Source: Actinomyces glycerinitolerans (GTDB taxonomy: Bacteria > Actinomycetota > Actinomycetes > Actinomycetales > Actinomycetaceae). Taken from it: a DNA stretch of 64,000 bases. Where the stretch lies: assembly GCF_900098745.1 (NCBI RefSeq), contig NZ_FQTT01000001.1, positions 372,001 to 436,000 on the forward strand, in the 5' to 3' direction. This document shows, piece after piece, positions 36,166 through 44,602 of the stretch (position 1 is its first letter; each line of letters starts with the position of its first letter). Below the pieces are notes generated by a model that worked only from the letters and a program-made list of their open reading frames with translations, ran no database searches and was not told where the DNA came from. The translations under genes were made by a program, and so were the position numbers.

Positions 36166-36231
36166 TCATATCGACCGATCTCGACAGTTATATCGACCGA
36201 CTTCGACGGTTATATCAACCGATCTCGGTGA
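36166..36231. repeat. three 22-bp tandem repeats
   Basis: Three consecutive 22-base units of the form TTATATCGACCGATCTCGAC carry a few substitutions. The core ACCGATCTCGG is the complement of the dispersed CCGAGATCGGT motif. It lies between convergent genes, 36 bases before the CMD gene stop. Confidence 0.75.
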
Positions 36232-36266
36232 GGGGAGGGCAGCCAGCCAGCCAAGGGGCGGTCACC

Positions 36267-37037
36267 TCACCGGTAGGCCTCCGAGGAGGCGTTGGGGTCG
36301 TAGTTCGCCACCAGTACCAGGCCAGTCAGGGCGTAGGGGCCGCCAATGTAGGGCATGGCCTGCACCAGGGCGGCGGCGACCTTCTGCCGGGTGTTACCGG
36401 CCTTGATCGCGCCGGCCACGTGCGGCGTCAGCTGGGTGGCGGCGCCGATGGCGGCGATGGCCACCAGGCTGACGATCTCACGCTCGGCCAGGCTCAGCAC
36501 CCCGCGGGACTCGACCTCGCCGAAGCCGATGCCGGTCAGCAGGTGCGGCACCTGCGTGTCGAAGGGCTCGGGCAACTTGGCGAAGACGGCCTTGACCTCG
36601 TCCCCGTACAGCGGGATCTGGATGGCGGCGCCGGCCACGTCCCGGTCGGCATAGTCGACGGTGGCGGCGCTGGGCAGGGGCAGCTCGACGCCGCGCTCGG
36701 TGAGTACCTCGTTAAGCACACCGATGGCGTTGAGGGTCTTGGGGTAGCCGATGTAGGGCTGGCACTGGTAGATGACCTCGCGCAGCTGCTCGGGGGTGGC
36801 GCCGACGTTGAGGGCGGCGGCCGCGTGCGCACGCAGCTGCGGCAGGGTCTGCATGGAGGCCATGCAGGTCACGGTGATCAGCTCGCGCTCGACGTCGGTG
36901 AGGATGCCGACGGAGAAGACCTCGCCGAAGATGTGGTTCTGCAGGGTCTCCATGAGCTCGGGGTCGGTGGGGCTGGGCTCGGGGGCAGAGCCGAACAGGC
37001 GGGTGAAGGTCTCGATCGCCTCGGGTGTCAGTGCCAT
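36267..37037 (-). CDS. tandem carboxymuconolactone decarboxylase (CMD) family protein
   Basis: A 256-residue protein read from ATG 37037, which has AAGGAGA just upstream. It contains two CMD/AhpD-like helical domains (about 15-105 and 135-245). The first has VERELITVTCMASMQTLPQLRAHAAAAL, where the family pattern often has Cys-x-x-Cys; here only one Cys is present at that site, so peroxidase activity of the AhpD type is doubtful. The second repeats the pattern with EREIVSLVAIAAIGAATQLTPHVAGAI and has no Cys. Probable role: gamma-carboxymuconolactone decarboxylase-like or unknown redox protein. Confidence 0.85.
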   Translation of the reverse strand: MALTPEAIETFTRLFGSAPEPSPTDPELMETLQNHIFGEVFSVGILTDVERELITVTCMASMQTLPQLRAHAAAALNVGATPEQLREVIYQCQPYIGYPKTLNAIGVLNEVLTERGVELPLPSAATVDYADRDVAGAAIQIPLYGDEVKAVFAKLPEPFDTQVPHLLTGIGFGEVESRGVLSLAEREIVSLVAIAAIGAATQLTPHVAGAIKAGNTRQKVAAALVQAMPYIGGPYALTGLVLVANYDPNASSEAYR

Positions 37038-37284
37038 GGTGTCTCCTTGTGCTTGGTTGTTGGTGGTTGGTGCTGGCGATTGTCGGGTTGTGCCTCTGGG
37101 GCTGGTTGCGGGCGGCCGGGCCGCCCGGGGCGGTCGGTGACGTCGGTGGCGGGCGACTACGGCGTCGTCGGGCCCGGGCATGATCCTGCCACGGACGGGG
37201 CCCCGTCCGGCGCCGGTACGCGGCGTCAGACGGGGCCCATTGGTGCCTGGTTGATCCAAGCCCGAGCATGCAGAGCGAAGGGGC

Positions 37285-39747
37285 TCAGACCTCCGGGGCG
37301 GGGGCGACGTCGCCCAGCAGGTGGGCCATGCGCACCACCCGGGCGGCCTGCTTCTCGAGCTCGGCGCGGGTCAGCGTTACGGCCGCCGTCCCCTCGCCGC
37401 GCAGGGCCGCCAGGATGTCCTGCCGGTCGGCCTCGCAGCCGGGCATGAACAGTTCGTTGCCGGCCTTGATGGTCGCCGAGGCGGTGGCGCGCGGGTTCTT
37501 CAGGTCCGTGCGGGCCATGGAGTCGACCACCCAGTCGGTCATGACCAGGCCCTCAAAGCCCCACTCCTCGCGCAGAATGGTCTCCAACAGGTCGGCGGAC
37601 TCGGAGGTGTGCACGCCGTTGATCAGGTTGTAGGAGGTCATGAGCGCGTGGGGCTGGGCCTCACGTACGACGATCTCGAAGCTGCGCAGGTACAGGTCGC
37701 GAGCGGCCCGCTGGGAGACGTGACTGTTGGAGTTCAGGCGGTTCGTCTCCTGGTTGTTGAAGGCGAAGTGCTTGACGGTGACAGCCCGCCCCGGGTGCGC
37801 CTGGACGCCGCGGGTGATGCCGGCGGCCATGCGCCCGGCCAGCAGCGGGTCCTCGGACATGTACTCGAAGTTGCGTCCGCACAGGATGGTGCGGTGCAGG
37901 TTGAAGGCCGGAGCCAGCCACAGGTGGGCACCGAAGTGATCCATCTCCGCCCCGACCAGGTCGCCGTAGGCGGCGGCTAGCTCGGGGTTCCAGGACTGGG
38001 CGATGGCGGTGCCGATCGGGATGGCGGTGGCGTACTGCTCGTAGGTGCGCTCCGGGGTGCGCGGCGCGGCAGCGGCGCCACCGAGCGCGGCGGTGGACTC
38101 GTCGTCCATGAGCTCGGCGAACAGGCCGCCCAAGGCCTCACCGAGTGCGAAGGGCCCATCGGCGTCCACACCCACCTGCGGGGACAGGCGCAGGCCGGCA
38201 GGGCCGTCGGGCATGATCAGCGAGGGCAGTCCCTCGAAGCGGGTGGTGGTCTGGCCGGCGGCGCCGACGAGTGCCTGCGAGGCCTGGCCGATGATCGACT
38301 GCTTCTCGGCGTCGTCGCTGTAGTCGCCCAGGACGATGTAGGACAGGTCGTCGTCGGACAGGTCCTTGACGAAGTCGAGGGCGTCGGTGAGGTCCACGGG
38401 GGCGTGGATGTCCTCGCGACGCAGGTCGGCGGCGGCCACGGTCAGCCGCGGGAGGTCGGCCGGTACCTCGACGGCGACCGGTGCGGCCGGCTTGAAGTCG
38501 GTGAAGCCGGGGTCCCCCAGGGCGTTATGGAGCTGGCGGACGATGGCGGTCTCCGGCAGCTCGACGACGGCGGCGGGCACCGTGTTGCGGCTGGAGGCGC
38601 CCACGCGCACCACGTAGTTGCCGGCCTCCAGGACGGTGGCGGACTTGGCGGCGTCGAAGGAGGCGACGTCGGTCAGGTCGAAGGTGGCGGCGACCTCCTC
38701 GGCGGCGCCGGCGGCGAGCTCGCCGGTCTTGGCGAAGGCGGCCAGGGCCTGGTAGGGCTGGTCGAGGTCGCCGGCGGGCACGGACACGTAGACCTGGACG
38801 ACCTCCTTGCCCGGGCGGGTGCCGGTGTTGGTGACGGTGGTCTTGACGGTGATCTCGGAGCCGACGGCGCTGACCACGGGCGCACCGATGGTGAAGGTGG
38901 TGTAGCCCAGACCGAAGCCGAAGGGGAAGATCGGGGCGGTGCCGACAGAGTCGAAGTAGCGGTAGCCGACGTAAACGCCCTCGCGGTAGTGGGTGTCGTC
39001 CGGGTCGCCGAAGTCGCCCTCGGTGGAGTAGTCCTCCCAGGCGGCCCAGGTGGTGGAGAGCTTGCCGGAGGGGTAGCTCTTGCCGAGCAGGACGTCGGCG
39101 AAGGCGTCACCGATCGCGGCGCCCAGCTGGGACAGCAGCAGGATGTTCTTCACGTCCTTGACCGGGCTCAGGTCTACGACGCCGCCGACGTTGAGCACCA
39201 GCAGGAACTTCTCGAACTTCGCTGCGAGCGCGGTGATGTCGCGGACCTCGGAGTCGGTTAGCTTGACGTCGCCGGCATCGGGGTGGCGGTCGTTGCCCTC
39301 GCCGGAGTCGCGGGCCACGACGTAGACGGCGGCCTCGCCGTCGCCGTCGAGCGGCAGGTCGAAGGCGGGTGCGGGCTCGACGGCGCCCATGCCGAAGTAG
39401 ATGGCCGGCTGGCCCGCGGCCTTGGCCTGCGCCTTGAGGTCGGCGACGAAGGTCTTGTGGTTCTCCTCGGCGACGCCGTCGTAGGCGTCGAGCCAGGGCT
39501 TGGTGGTGATAGTGAAGCCGGCGTTCTCAAGGCCTTCCTCAAGGGTGACCACGTGGCGGGAGTTGACGTCGCCGCTGCCGGTGCCGCCCTTGATGGTGCG
39601 CCGCGCGCCGGCCCCGTACAGGGCGATGCGGCCGGGTGCGGCGAGGGGGAAGGATCCGTCGGCCTTGAGGAGGACCATCGATTCGGGTGCTCCCGCGCGC
39701 ACCGTTGCCAGGTGGTCGACCTCGTACTGGTTCATGTTCTGCTCCAC
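37285..39747 (-). CDS. glycoside hydrolase family 3 beta-glucosidase with permuted domains
   Basis: An 820-residue cytoplasmic GH3 enzyme. The domain order is reversed relative to the common form: the GH3 C-terminal (alpha/beta sandwich) domain comes first (about 15-270, including LLVLNVGGVVDL), then an Fn3-like domain (about 310-400, after FPFGFGLGYTTF), then the GH3 N-terminal barrel (about 450-815). The nucleophile Asp is in GFEGLVMTDWVVDSM, and KHFAFNNQETNR carries the Lys-His substrate-binding pair. Such permuted enzymes are known in actinobacteria. There is no signal peptide. It likely hydrolyses beta-glucosides or xylosides brought in by a PTS or ABC system elsewhere. An alternative ATG lies 12 bases inside. 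Confidence 0.93.
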   Translation of the reverse strand: MEQNMNQYEVDHLATVRAGAPESMVLLKADGSFPLAAPGRIALYGAGARRTIKGGTGSGDVNSRHVVTLEEGLENAGFTITTKPWLDAYDGVAEENHKTFVADLKAQAKAAGQPAIYFGMGAVEPAPAFDLPLDGDGEAAVYVVARDSGEGNDRHPDAGDVKLTDSEVRDITALAAKFEKFLLVLNVGGVVDLSPVKDVKNILLLSQLGAAIGDAFADVLLGKSYPSGKLSTTWAAWEDYSTEGDFGDPDDTHYREGVYVGYRYFDSVGTAPIFPFGFGLGYTTFTIGAPVVSAVGSEITVKTTVTNTGTRPGKEVVQVYVSVPAGDLDQPYQALAAFAKTGELAAGAAEEVAATFDLTDVASFDAAKSATVLEAGNYVVRVGASSRNTVPAAVVELPETAIVRQLHNALGDPGFTDFKPAAPVAVEVPADLPRLTVAAADLRREDIHAPVDLTDALDFVKDLSDDDLSYIVLGDYSDDAEKQSIIGQASQALVGAAGQTTTRFEGLPSLIMPDGPAGLRLSPQVGVDADGPFALGEALGGLFAELMDDESTAALGGAAAAPRTPERTYEQYATAIPIGTAIAQSWNPELAAAYGDLVGAEMDHFGAHLWLAPAFNLHRTILCGRNFEYMSEDPLLAGRMAAGITRGVQAHPGRAVTVKHFAFNNQETNRLNSNSHVSQRAARDLYLRSFEIVVREAQPHALMTSYNLINGVHTSESADLLETILREEWGFEGLVMTDWVVDSMARTDLKNPRATASATIKAGNELFMPGCEADRQDILAALRGEGTAAVTLTRAELEKQAARVVRMAHLLGDVAPAPEV

Positions 39748-39810
39748 TGTGAGCTCCTTCTGTCAGGCCAGGTTGTACGTGCGCTCACCGGAGAGCACCC
39801 GCTGATCACA

Positions 39811-39839
39811 ATCCTACCGCTCGGTCCATTGTTTGTGAA
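39811..39839 (-). promoter_or_regulatory. predicted GH3 promoter
   Basis: On the minus strand, TTCACA and TAGGAT are spaced by exactly 17 bases, about 64 bases upstream of the GH3 start. Upstream DNA includes the AT-rich stretch at 39840-39850. Confidence 0.6.
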
Positions 39840-39960
39840 GAGGTTTAGCACGAGCAATCCACATCCATCCTCGCGCCGGGGTGCAGTTTTCGATGGGCCA
39901 CCCCAAGACCTGACGCACCCCGGCCGAACACCCCGGAGCCGACCACGACGCCGCATCCCG

Positions 39961-39982
39961 TATACTATGTCCGAATTCGGAC
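39961..39982 (+). promoter_or_regulatory. -10 box and MarR operator
   Basis: TATACT at 39961-39966 is followed at once by the perfect 14-bp palindrome GTCCGAATTCGGAC (39969-39982), 21 bases before the marR ATG. Its position at the start site would let the MarR protein repress itself and the MATE gene. The -35 region is weak. Confidence 0.75.
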
Positions 39983-40003
39983 TTGGGTGCTGACGGGAGC
40001 CAT

Positions 40004-40450
40004 ATGACCACCGCTCTGATGGAGCTGCAACAGACGATCAACGCCATGATCAAACGCGCCGACGACGCCTACCACCGGGCCGCCCGAACGGCGGGGCTGT
40101 CAGACGCCGCCTTCGACATCCTCTACGCGCTACATGTCGCGGGCGAGGGCTGCTCGCAGAGTCTATTGTGCGAGCTTTGCTTCTCGCGGAAGCAGACGAT
40201 CAACTCCGCCATCAAGCGGCTTCAGGAGGACGGCACAGTGCGCCTCGAGTCCGGACCGGGGCGAAGCACGCACGTGTATCTGACCGCGCGGGGGCGCGAT
40301 CTCGTCACCGAGCGCATCAACCCGATCATCAAAGCCGAGCTCACCGCTCTGGACTCCGTTCCAGCCACTCAGCGCGCCGCGCTCGCAGCCGCCCTGACCA
40401 CATATACGAGCGCTCTGGTGAGGAGCCTGAACGCAATCGGAGACGACTGA
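40004..40450 (+). CDS. MarR-family regulator
   Basis: A 148-residue winged-helix repressor from ATG 40004, with GGGAG just upstream. The DNA-binding part reads CELCFSRKQTINSAIKRLQEDGTVRLE, and the wing contains GPGRSTHVYLTARGRDLV. It is the first gene of an operon with a MATE exporter (4-base gap), and a palindrome lies over its own promoter. This is the usual arrangement in which a ligand relieves repression of an efflux pump. Cys residues near the DNA-binding helix (GCSQSLLCELCF) could make it redox-responsive, which is speculation. Confidence 0.93.
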   Translation: MTTALMELQQTINAMIKRADDAYHRAARTAGLSDAAFDILYALHVAGEGCSQSLLCELCFSRKQTINSAIKRLQEDGTVRLESGPGRSTHVYLTARGRDLVTERINPIIKAELTALDSVPATQRAALAAALTTYTSALVRSLNAIGDD

Positions 40451-40454
40451 CTCC

Positions 40455-41840
40455 ATGGACATGTCCCAGCACCTGGGGGCGCGCGCACTGCTACGCTTCA
40501 CGGCCCCTTCCATCGCGATGATGCTCTTCACCTCGATCTACGGGGTGGTCGACGGCCTGTTCGTCGCCAACTTCGCCGGCAAGACGGCGCTGGCCGCCAT
40601 CACCCTGATCATGCCGTTCATCATGATTCTGGGCACCCTCGGCTTCATGATGGGCTCGGGCGGCAGCGAACTCATCTCCCACACCCGCGGCCGGGGCCAC
40701 GGCGGGTTGGCGAACCGCTACTTCTCCATGATCGTCTACGTCACGCTCGGGACGGGCATCGTGCTGGCGGCCGTCGGCGCCCTGACCATGCGGCCCGTCG
40801 CCCAGCTGCTGGGCGCATCCGGCCAGATGCTGGAGCTGTGCGTGTTGTACGGCAGGATTCTGATGGTCTCACTGCCTGCATTCATGCTGCAGTACGCCTT
40901 CCAGACCTTCGCCTCCACCGCGGGCAGGCCCCGACTCGGCCTGTATGTGACGGTTGCGGCGGGCATGACCAATATGGCCCTGGATCTGCTGTTCGTCGGC
41001 GTCTTCGGGTGGGGCGTGGCCGGAGCCGCGTGGGCCACCGTAGCCTCGGAGTTGATCGGCGGCCTAGTGCCGTTGGCCTGGTTTGCTCGCCCGAACAGCA
41101 GCTTCCTGCGTCTGGGCCGCCCGGTAGGGGACCTGGCCGCGCTGGGTCGAGTCTGCGTGAACGGATCATCGGAGATGATGGCGGTGGTGGCCATCTCGGT
41201 GGTCAGCATCATCTACAACCTGCAGTTGCTTAGGTTCATGGGCCCGGACGGGGTGGCCGCCTACGGGGTGGTCATGTACGTCAGCATGATCTTCACCGCG
41301 GTCTTCGAGGGCTTCTGCATGGGAGCGGCCCCGCTGATGAGCTACCAGCACGGCGCCGCGAACGATACGGAGAAACGCAGCCTGATGCGCACCTCGCTGG
41401 CCATACTCGCCATCACCGGAGCGATGATGCTGCTCGCCTCGCAACTGCTCGCACACCCTCTGGCACTCATCTTCGCCGCGAACGATCGCGGTCTCATGGA
41501 GCTGACCGAGACGGCATTGCGCATCTTCTCAGTCGCCTTCCTGCCCATGGGCGTGAGCATGTACGGCTCGTCCCTGTTCACGGCACTGGGCAACGGGCTC
41601 GTCTCGGCGGCGCTGGCGGCAGCCCGCACCCTCGGCCTGGAGGTGGGCTCGGTCCTGCTACTGCCGCTGCTGATCGGACCGGCGGGCATCTGGGCCGCGA
41701 TCATAGTGGCCGAGACCACGGCAGCGCTGGCCGTGGGCGTGCTCATCAGGTGGCTGGGGCCCCGGTATGGGCTCCGTGACCGCCGGCCCTTCCCCGCGGG
41801 GCAGATGAAGAAGTCCACATCAAACGCTCTGGTGCCCTGA
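40455..41840 (+). CDS. MATE-family efflux transporter
   Basis: A 461-residue exporter with 12 membrane helices in two six-helix halves. The first half begins RFTAPSIAMMLFTSIYGVVDGLFVANFAG, which matches the MepA/DinF-like bacterial MATE type. The second half starts near PVGDLAALGRVCVNGSSEMM. It follows the MarR gene by four bases and should be induced with it. MepA-type pumps export cationic drugs or dyes using Na+ or H+; the substrate here is unknown. A very strong hairpin ends the unit. Confidence 0.93.
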   Translation: MDMSQHLGARALLRFTAPSIAMMLFTSIYGVVDGLFVANFAGKTALAAITLIMPFIMILGTLGFMMGSGGSELISHTRGRGHGGLANRYFSMIVYVTLGTGIVLAAVGALTMRPVAQLLGASGQMLELCVLYGRILMVSLPAFMLQYAFQTFASTAGRPRLGLYVTVAAGMTNMALDLLFVGVFGWGVAGAAWATVASELIGGLVPLAWFARPNSSFLRLGRPVGDLAALGRVCVNGSSEMMAVVAISVVSIIYNLQLLRFMGPDGVAAYGVVMYVSMIFTAVFEGFCMGAAPLMSYQHGAANDTEKRSLMRTSLAILAITGAMMLLASQLLAHPLALIFAANDRGLMELTETALRIFSVAFLPMGVSMYGSSLFTALGNGLVSAALAAARTLGLEVGSVLLLPLLIGPAGIWAAIIVAETTAALAVGVLIRWLGPRYGLRDRRPFPAGQMKKSTSNALVP

Positions 41841-41874
41841 TCCCCACAACCGCGAGAGACGACAAGAACAGCGC

Positions 41875-41921
41875 CCGTCGAGTCACCGACTCAACCAGTG
41901 GTTGAGTCGGTGACTCGACGG
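41875..41921 (+). terminator. perfect 23-bp hairpin after the MATE gene
   Basis: Two 23-base arms are exactly complementary with a single-base centre. It starts 35 bases after the stop. No T-tract follows. The extreme length and symmetry could also mark a protein-binding site or an insertion scar. Confidence 0.7.
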
Positions 41922-42092
41922 CTCAACCCTCGGATTCCGTGATCAACATATGCGTGCTACCGTCCGGCGCACCGCTGCGGACATGATCGGTCACGCGCCG
42001 TCGGTCCCGGCAGACTGCGGGACCTTCGGCGGGTCAGGGACACCCTGATGAGCGCCCTGATAAGCAACCGATCAAGAACTATGGAGACACCG

Positions 42093-42716
42093 ATGAAGAA
42101 CTCTGTCGGACGCAACATCGCCAGGCTGCGGCTGTCACGCGGCATGACCCAGGAGCAGCTCGCCCAACGGATGGGAGTCACCCCGCAGGCGGTCAGCAAG
42201 TGGGAGAACGATTTGAACTACCCGGACGTGGCGACACTGCCCGCTCTGGCGGCACTGCTCGGCACCAGCGTCGACGCGCTGTTGACGGTGCCGGACAGAG
42301 ACGCCGCAACCGCCGACCGTCCCACGCCGTCACCGGCCGCTCCTTCATCGGCGCCGTCGCCCCTCTCCGCCCCTTCGGCACCGTCCCCCGCGGCGCCTGC
42401 CTTCACCAACTTCGAACTGATTCGTCCCGAGCCCGCGCCGGAGCAGCCGCGGGCCCGACGCGCGGCCGGACGCAGCCTCCACATCGAGGTTCGGGGGCCG
42501 CAGGACAATGTCGACCTGGCCTTCCCCATGCAGGCGGTCTCCGCGCTCACCGGTCTCATCGCGACGGTTCCGCAGGTGCGCAGCGCCGTCGGCGCCCGCG
42601 GCATCGACCTCGACGCAATGCTGAAGACCTCGTTCAATGCCCTCGACTCCAACGGCCCCGCCACCCTCATCGACGTCACCGACGACGAGGATCACGTACG
42701 CATCTGGGTCGACTAG
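42093..42716 (+). CDS. XRE-family transcriptional regulator
   Basis: A 207-residue regulator. I choose ATG 42093 because GGAGA lies six bases ahead; the ATG at 42081 contains that site. The N-terminal helix-turn-helix is textbook: IARLRLSRGMTQEQLAQRMGVTPQAVSKWEN, followed by DVATLPALAALLGTSVDALL. A Pro/Ser/Ala-rich linker (about 70-110) joins a C-terminal domain with alternating hydrophobics that I do not recognise (ISxxVRGPQDNVDLAFPM region and VRIWVD end). The C-terminal half resembles small anti-sigma or SHOCT-free sensor domains in related regulators, but this is uncertain. Confidence 0.9.
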   Translation: MKNSVGRNIARLRLSRGMTQEQLAQRMGVTPQAVSKWENDLNYPDVATLPALAALLGTSVDALLTVPDRDAATADRPTPSPAAPSSAPSPLSAPSAPSPAAPAFTNFELIRPEPAPEQPRARRAAGRSLHIEVRGPQDNVDLAFPMQAVSALTGLIATVPQVRSAVGARGIDLDAMLKTSFNALDSNGPATLIDVTDDEDHVRIWVD

Positions 42717-42784
42717 CCCGACACCCTGAACCTATCTTCAGCCCCTGATTCGTCGGCGCCATTGGATGGGTTCAAAAATGATGC

Positions 42785-42890
42785 TCCAAAACCGGCATAA
42801 ACGAGCCCGCTCCACCGAGAGAGCCACTGGAATCATGCGGTTGCGGAGCCGACTCGTAGCGCCGAATCCGGCGTTCGTGCCGGTTTTGGA
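42785..42890. repeat. about 104-bp element with 13-bp terminal inverted repeats
   Basis: TCCAAAACCGGCA begins at 42785 and its exact complement ends at 42890. After two mismatches, a further AACG pairs inward. The interior has no ORF. It resembles a small MITE-like element or a long attenuator hairpin between convergent genes. Confidence 0.5.
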
Positions 42891-42909
42891 CATTCTGCGG
42901 CCTCATCAG

Positions 42910-43512
42910 TCAGGCGGCTGTGACGTCGCGCTCGCGAGTTCGCCGCACACCTCGGAAGGCCGCCGGGACGGCGAAGACAATGCCCGCGAGTAGTACAGCG
43001 ATCATCATCGCCGGCGGGTACCACAACGCCGCCACCACCATGCCGGCCACCTTGATCAGCACATCCCCGGCCATCCACCGCTCCCGGGTACGCAACTGCA
43101 GCGCCAGTGCGGGGTTGGCGGGATCTGCGGCCACTAGCGTGCGATACATGACGAGGTTGCTGGCGGTCACCGCAAGTACGACAACGCCGTAGAACACCTG
43201 CGCGGTGGCCGACATCACGTGATCGGAGACGAAGGCCGTGGTCCACGGGAAGAAGGAGGCGAAGAACAGCATGATCAGACTCGCCCACGACGTGGCCGGA
43301 GAGATTTTCTCGACGGCGTCCCACTCGTGGTGAATGTTGATCCACATCGTGCCCAACCACATGAAGGACAATGCATAGGCAAGGAAGTCGACGCGCAACT
43401 CCCACAGACCGGCAAGAGTCGCCGCCTGGGGTTGTGGCAGCTCGAGCACGAGCACCGTCATGACGATCGCCAGCACCGCGTCGGTGAATGCCGCCAGCCG
43501 CTCCTTGCCCAT
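42910..43512 (-). CDS. TMEM175-family potassium channel-like protein
   Basis: A 200-residue membrane protein of the DUF1211/TMEM175 family. The hallmark is in the first helix, MGKERLAAFTDAVLAIVMTVLVLEL, which matches the F-S/T-D-x-V-x-A-I-x-x-T pattern that lines the pore. Five further hydrophobic segments follow, and WINIHHEWDAVEKI is the conserved loop after helix 3. Bacterial members assemble as tetramers and conduct K+ weakly selectively. It lies convergent with the XRE gene and downstream of the LysR gene. Confidence 0.92.
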   Translation of the reverse strand: MGKERLAAFTDAVLAIVMTVLVLELPQPQAATLAGLWELRVDFLAYALSFMWLGTMWINIHHEWDAVEKISPATSWASLIMLFFASFFPWTTAFVSDHVMSATAQVFYGVVVLAVTASNLVMYRTLVAADPANPALALQLRTRERWMAGDVLIKVAGMVVAALWYPPAMMIAVLLAGIVFAVPAAFRGVRRTRERDVTAA

Positions 43513-43613
43513 TACTCCTCCTCATCCGGGCCGCAGGCCCGCGGTAGTACCTGAATGCGCGCTCGGACCTTACCCGATTGCGCAACTCGCCCCTGACACG
43601 CCAAGTTTGCGAC

Positions 43614-44462
43614 TCAGCCAACCCGGCTGCGCACCCAGTCGAAGACATCCGTGGCCTCGCTGCGCCCACCGGGCCGCAGCAGCAGGAAGAAGGTGGCATG
43701 GGCCATGGCGTCCCGAATCGGCACGACGACGCGGTCCGAGGCGAGCGCCGACAGGGCGGGAGCGTCGGAGACGAAGTGGGGCAGCGGAGAACTCTTGACC
43801 AGTTGTTCGAAAACGCCACGGTCCTCCTGCACCACGAACTGGGAGTGGGGCAGGTAGCGGTCACAGCGCTCGCGCCAGAAGCCGATGTCGGCCAGGAGCA
43901 GGAAGGTCTCGCCGTCCAGCTCCGCGGCCGTCACCTGCTCGCGGTTCGCGAGCGCGTGCTCAGCGGGCAGGGCGACGGCGAGATTCTCCACCATGAGCCA
44001 GGCCGAGCGCACGCTCGGCAGCGGATGGGGACGCAGCGAGATGCCCAGGTCCAGCTCGCCGCTCACCACTCCCTCCTCGACCTCCTCCCTGCCGAGGCTC
44101 TGCGAGGTGAGCACCAGGCCGGGGAAGCGTTCGATGATCAGTGAAGTCAGCCGCCACAGCGGCGCCGGGGCGACCGCACCCACGCGCAGCGCCCGGGTGC
44201 GGCGGGCGACGTCGTCGAGGGCGGTGCGCATGGCCTGCTCCTCGCGCAGGATCCGCCCGGCATGCTCCAGAGCCACACGGCCCGCCTCGTTGAGCACCAG
44301 GCGGCGCCCCGGGCGGTCGAAGAGCGACTGGCCGAGCTCTGCCTCCAGACGCTGCAGCGAGCGGCTGAGGGCCGGCTGGGACAGGTGCAGGGTGCGCGCG
44401 GCGGCGCTGAGGGTGCCCTCGCGCGCGATCGCCTCCAGCTGGCGCAGCTGCTCGAAATCCAC
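43614..44462 (-). CDS. LysR-family transcriptional regulator
   Basis: A 282-residue regulator. The N-terminal winged helix-turn-helix reads FEQLRQLEAIAREGTLSAAARTLHLSQPALSRSLQRLEAELGQSLFDR. The C-terminal two-lobed effector domain runs from about 90. It is transcribed away from two aldo-keto reductase genes. LysR regulators commonly control the divergent gene, so these are its likely targets. The ATGC-N7-GCAT site at 44482-44496 fits a LysR binding box. Confidence 0.95.
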   Translation of the reverse strand: MDFEQLRQLEAIAREGTLSAAARTLHLSQPALSRSLQRLEAELGQSLFDRPGRRLVLNEAGRVALEHAGRILREEQAMRTALDDVARRTRALRVGAVAPAPLWRLTSLIIERFPGLVLTSQSLGREEVEEGVVSGELDLGISLRPHPLPSVRSAWLMVENLAVALPAEHALANREQVTAAELDGETFLLLADIGFWRERCDRYLPHSQFVVQEDRGVFEQLVKSSPLPHFVSDAPALSALASDRVVVPIRDAMAHATFFLLLRPGGRSEATDVFDWVRSRVG

Positions 44463-44481
44463 CAGTCCCCTCCCTCTGCTT

Positions 44482-44496
44482 ATGCACGTAGCGCAT
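44482..44496. promoter_or_regulatory. candidate LysR-binding site
   Basis: ATGC-N7-GCAT inverted repeat (ATGCACGTAGCGCAT) lies 20 bases upstream of lysR in the divergent gap. CTTATGCAC occurs again at 44545-44553 in the same orientation. Confidence 0.5.
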
Positions 44497-44602
44497 CAAG
44501 AGTTCCGATATTGGCATTTTACATCCGCGCCCCTGGGGCGAAGACTTATGCACAGCGGGACGGCATTGAGCTGGTCCCGAAGCAAGTCCCAGGAGCGCAT
44601 CA

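Noticed and set aside
36036..37448. Plus-strand ORF of 470 codons
   Set aside because: It is antisense to the CMD gene, and its composition is that of a complement frame.
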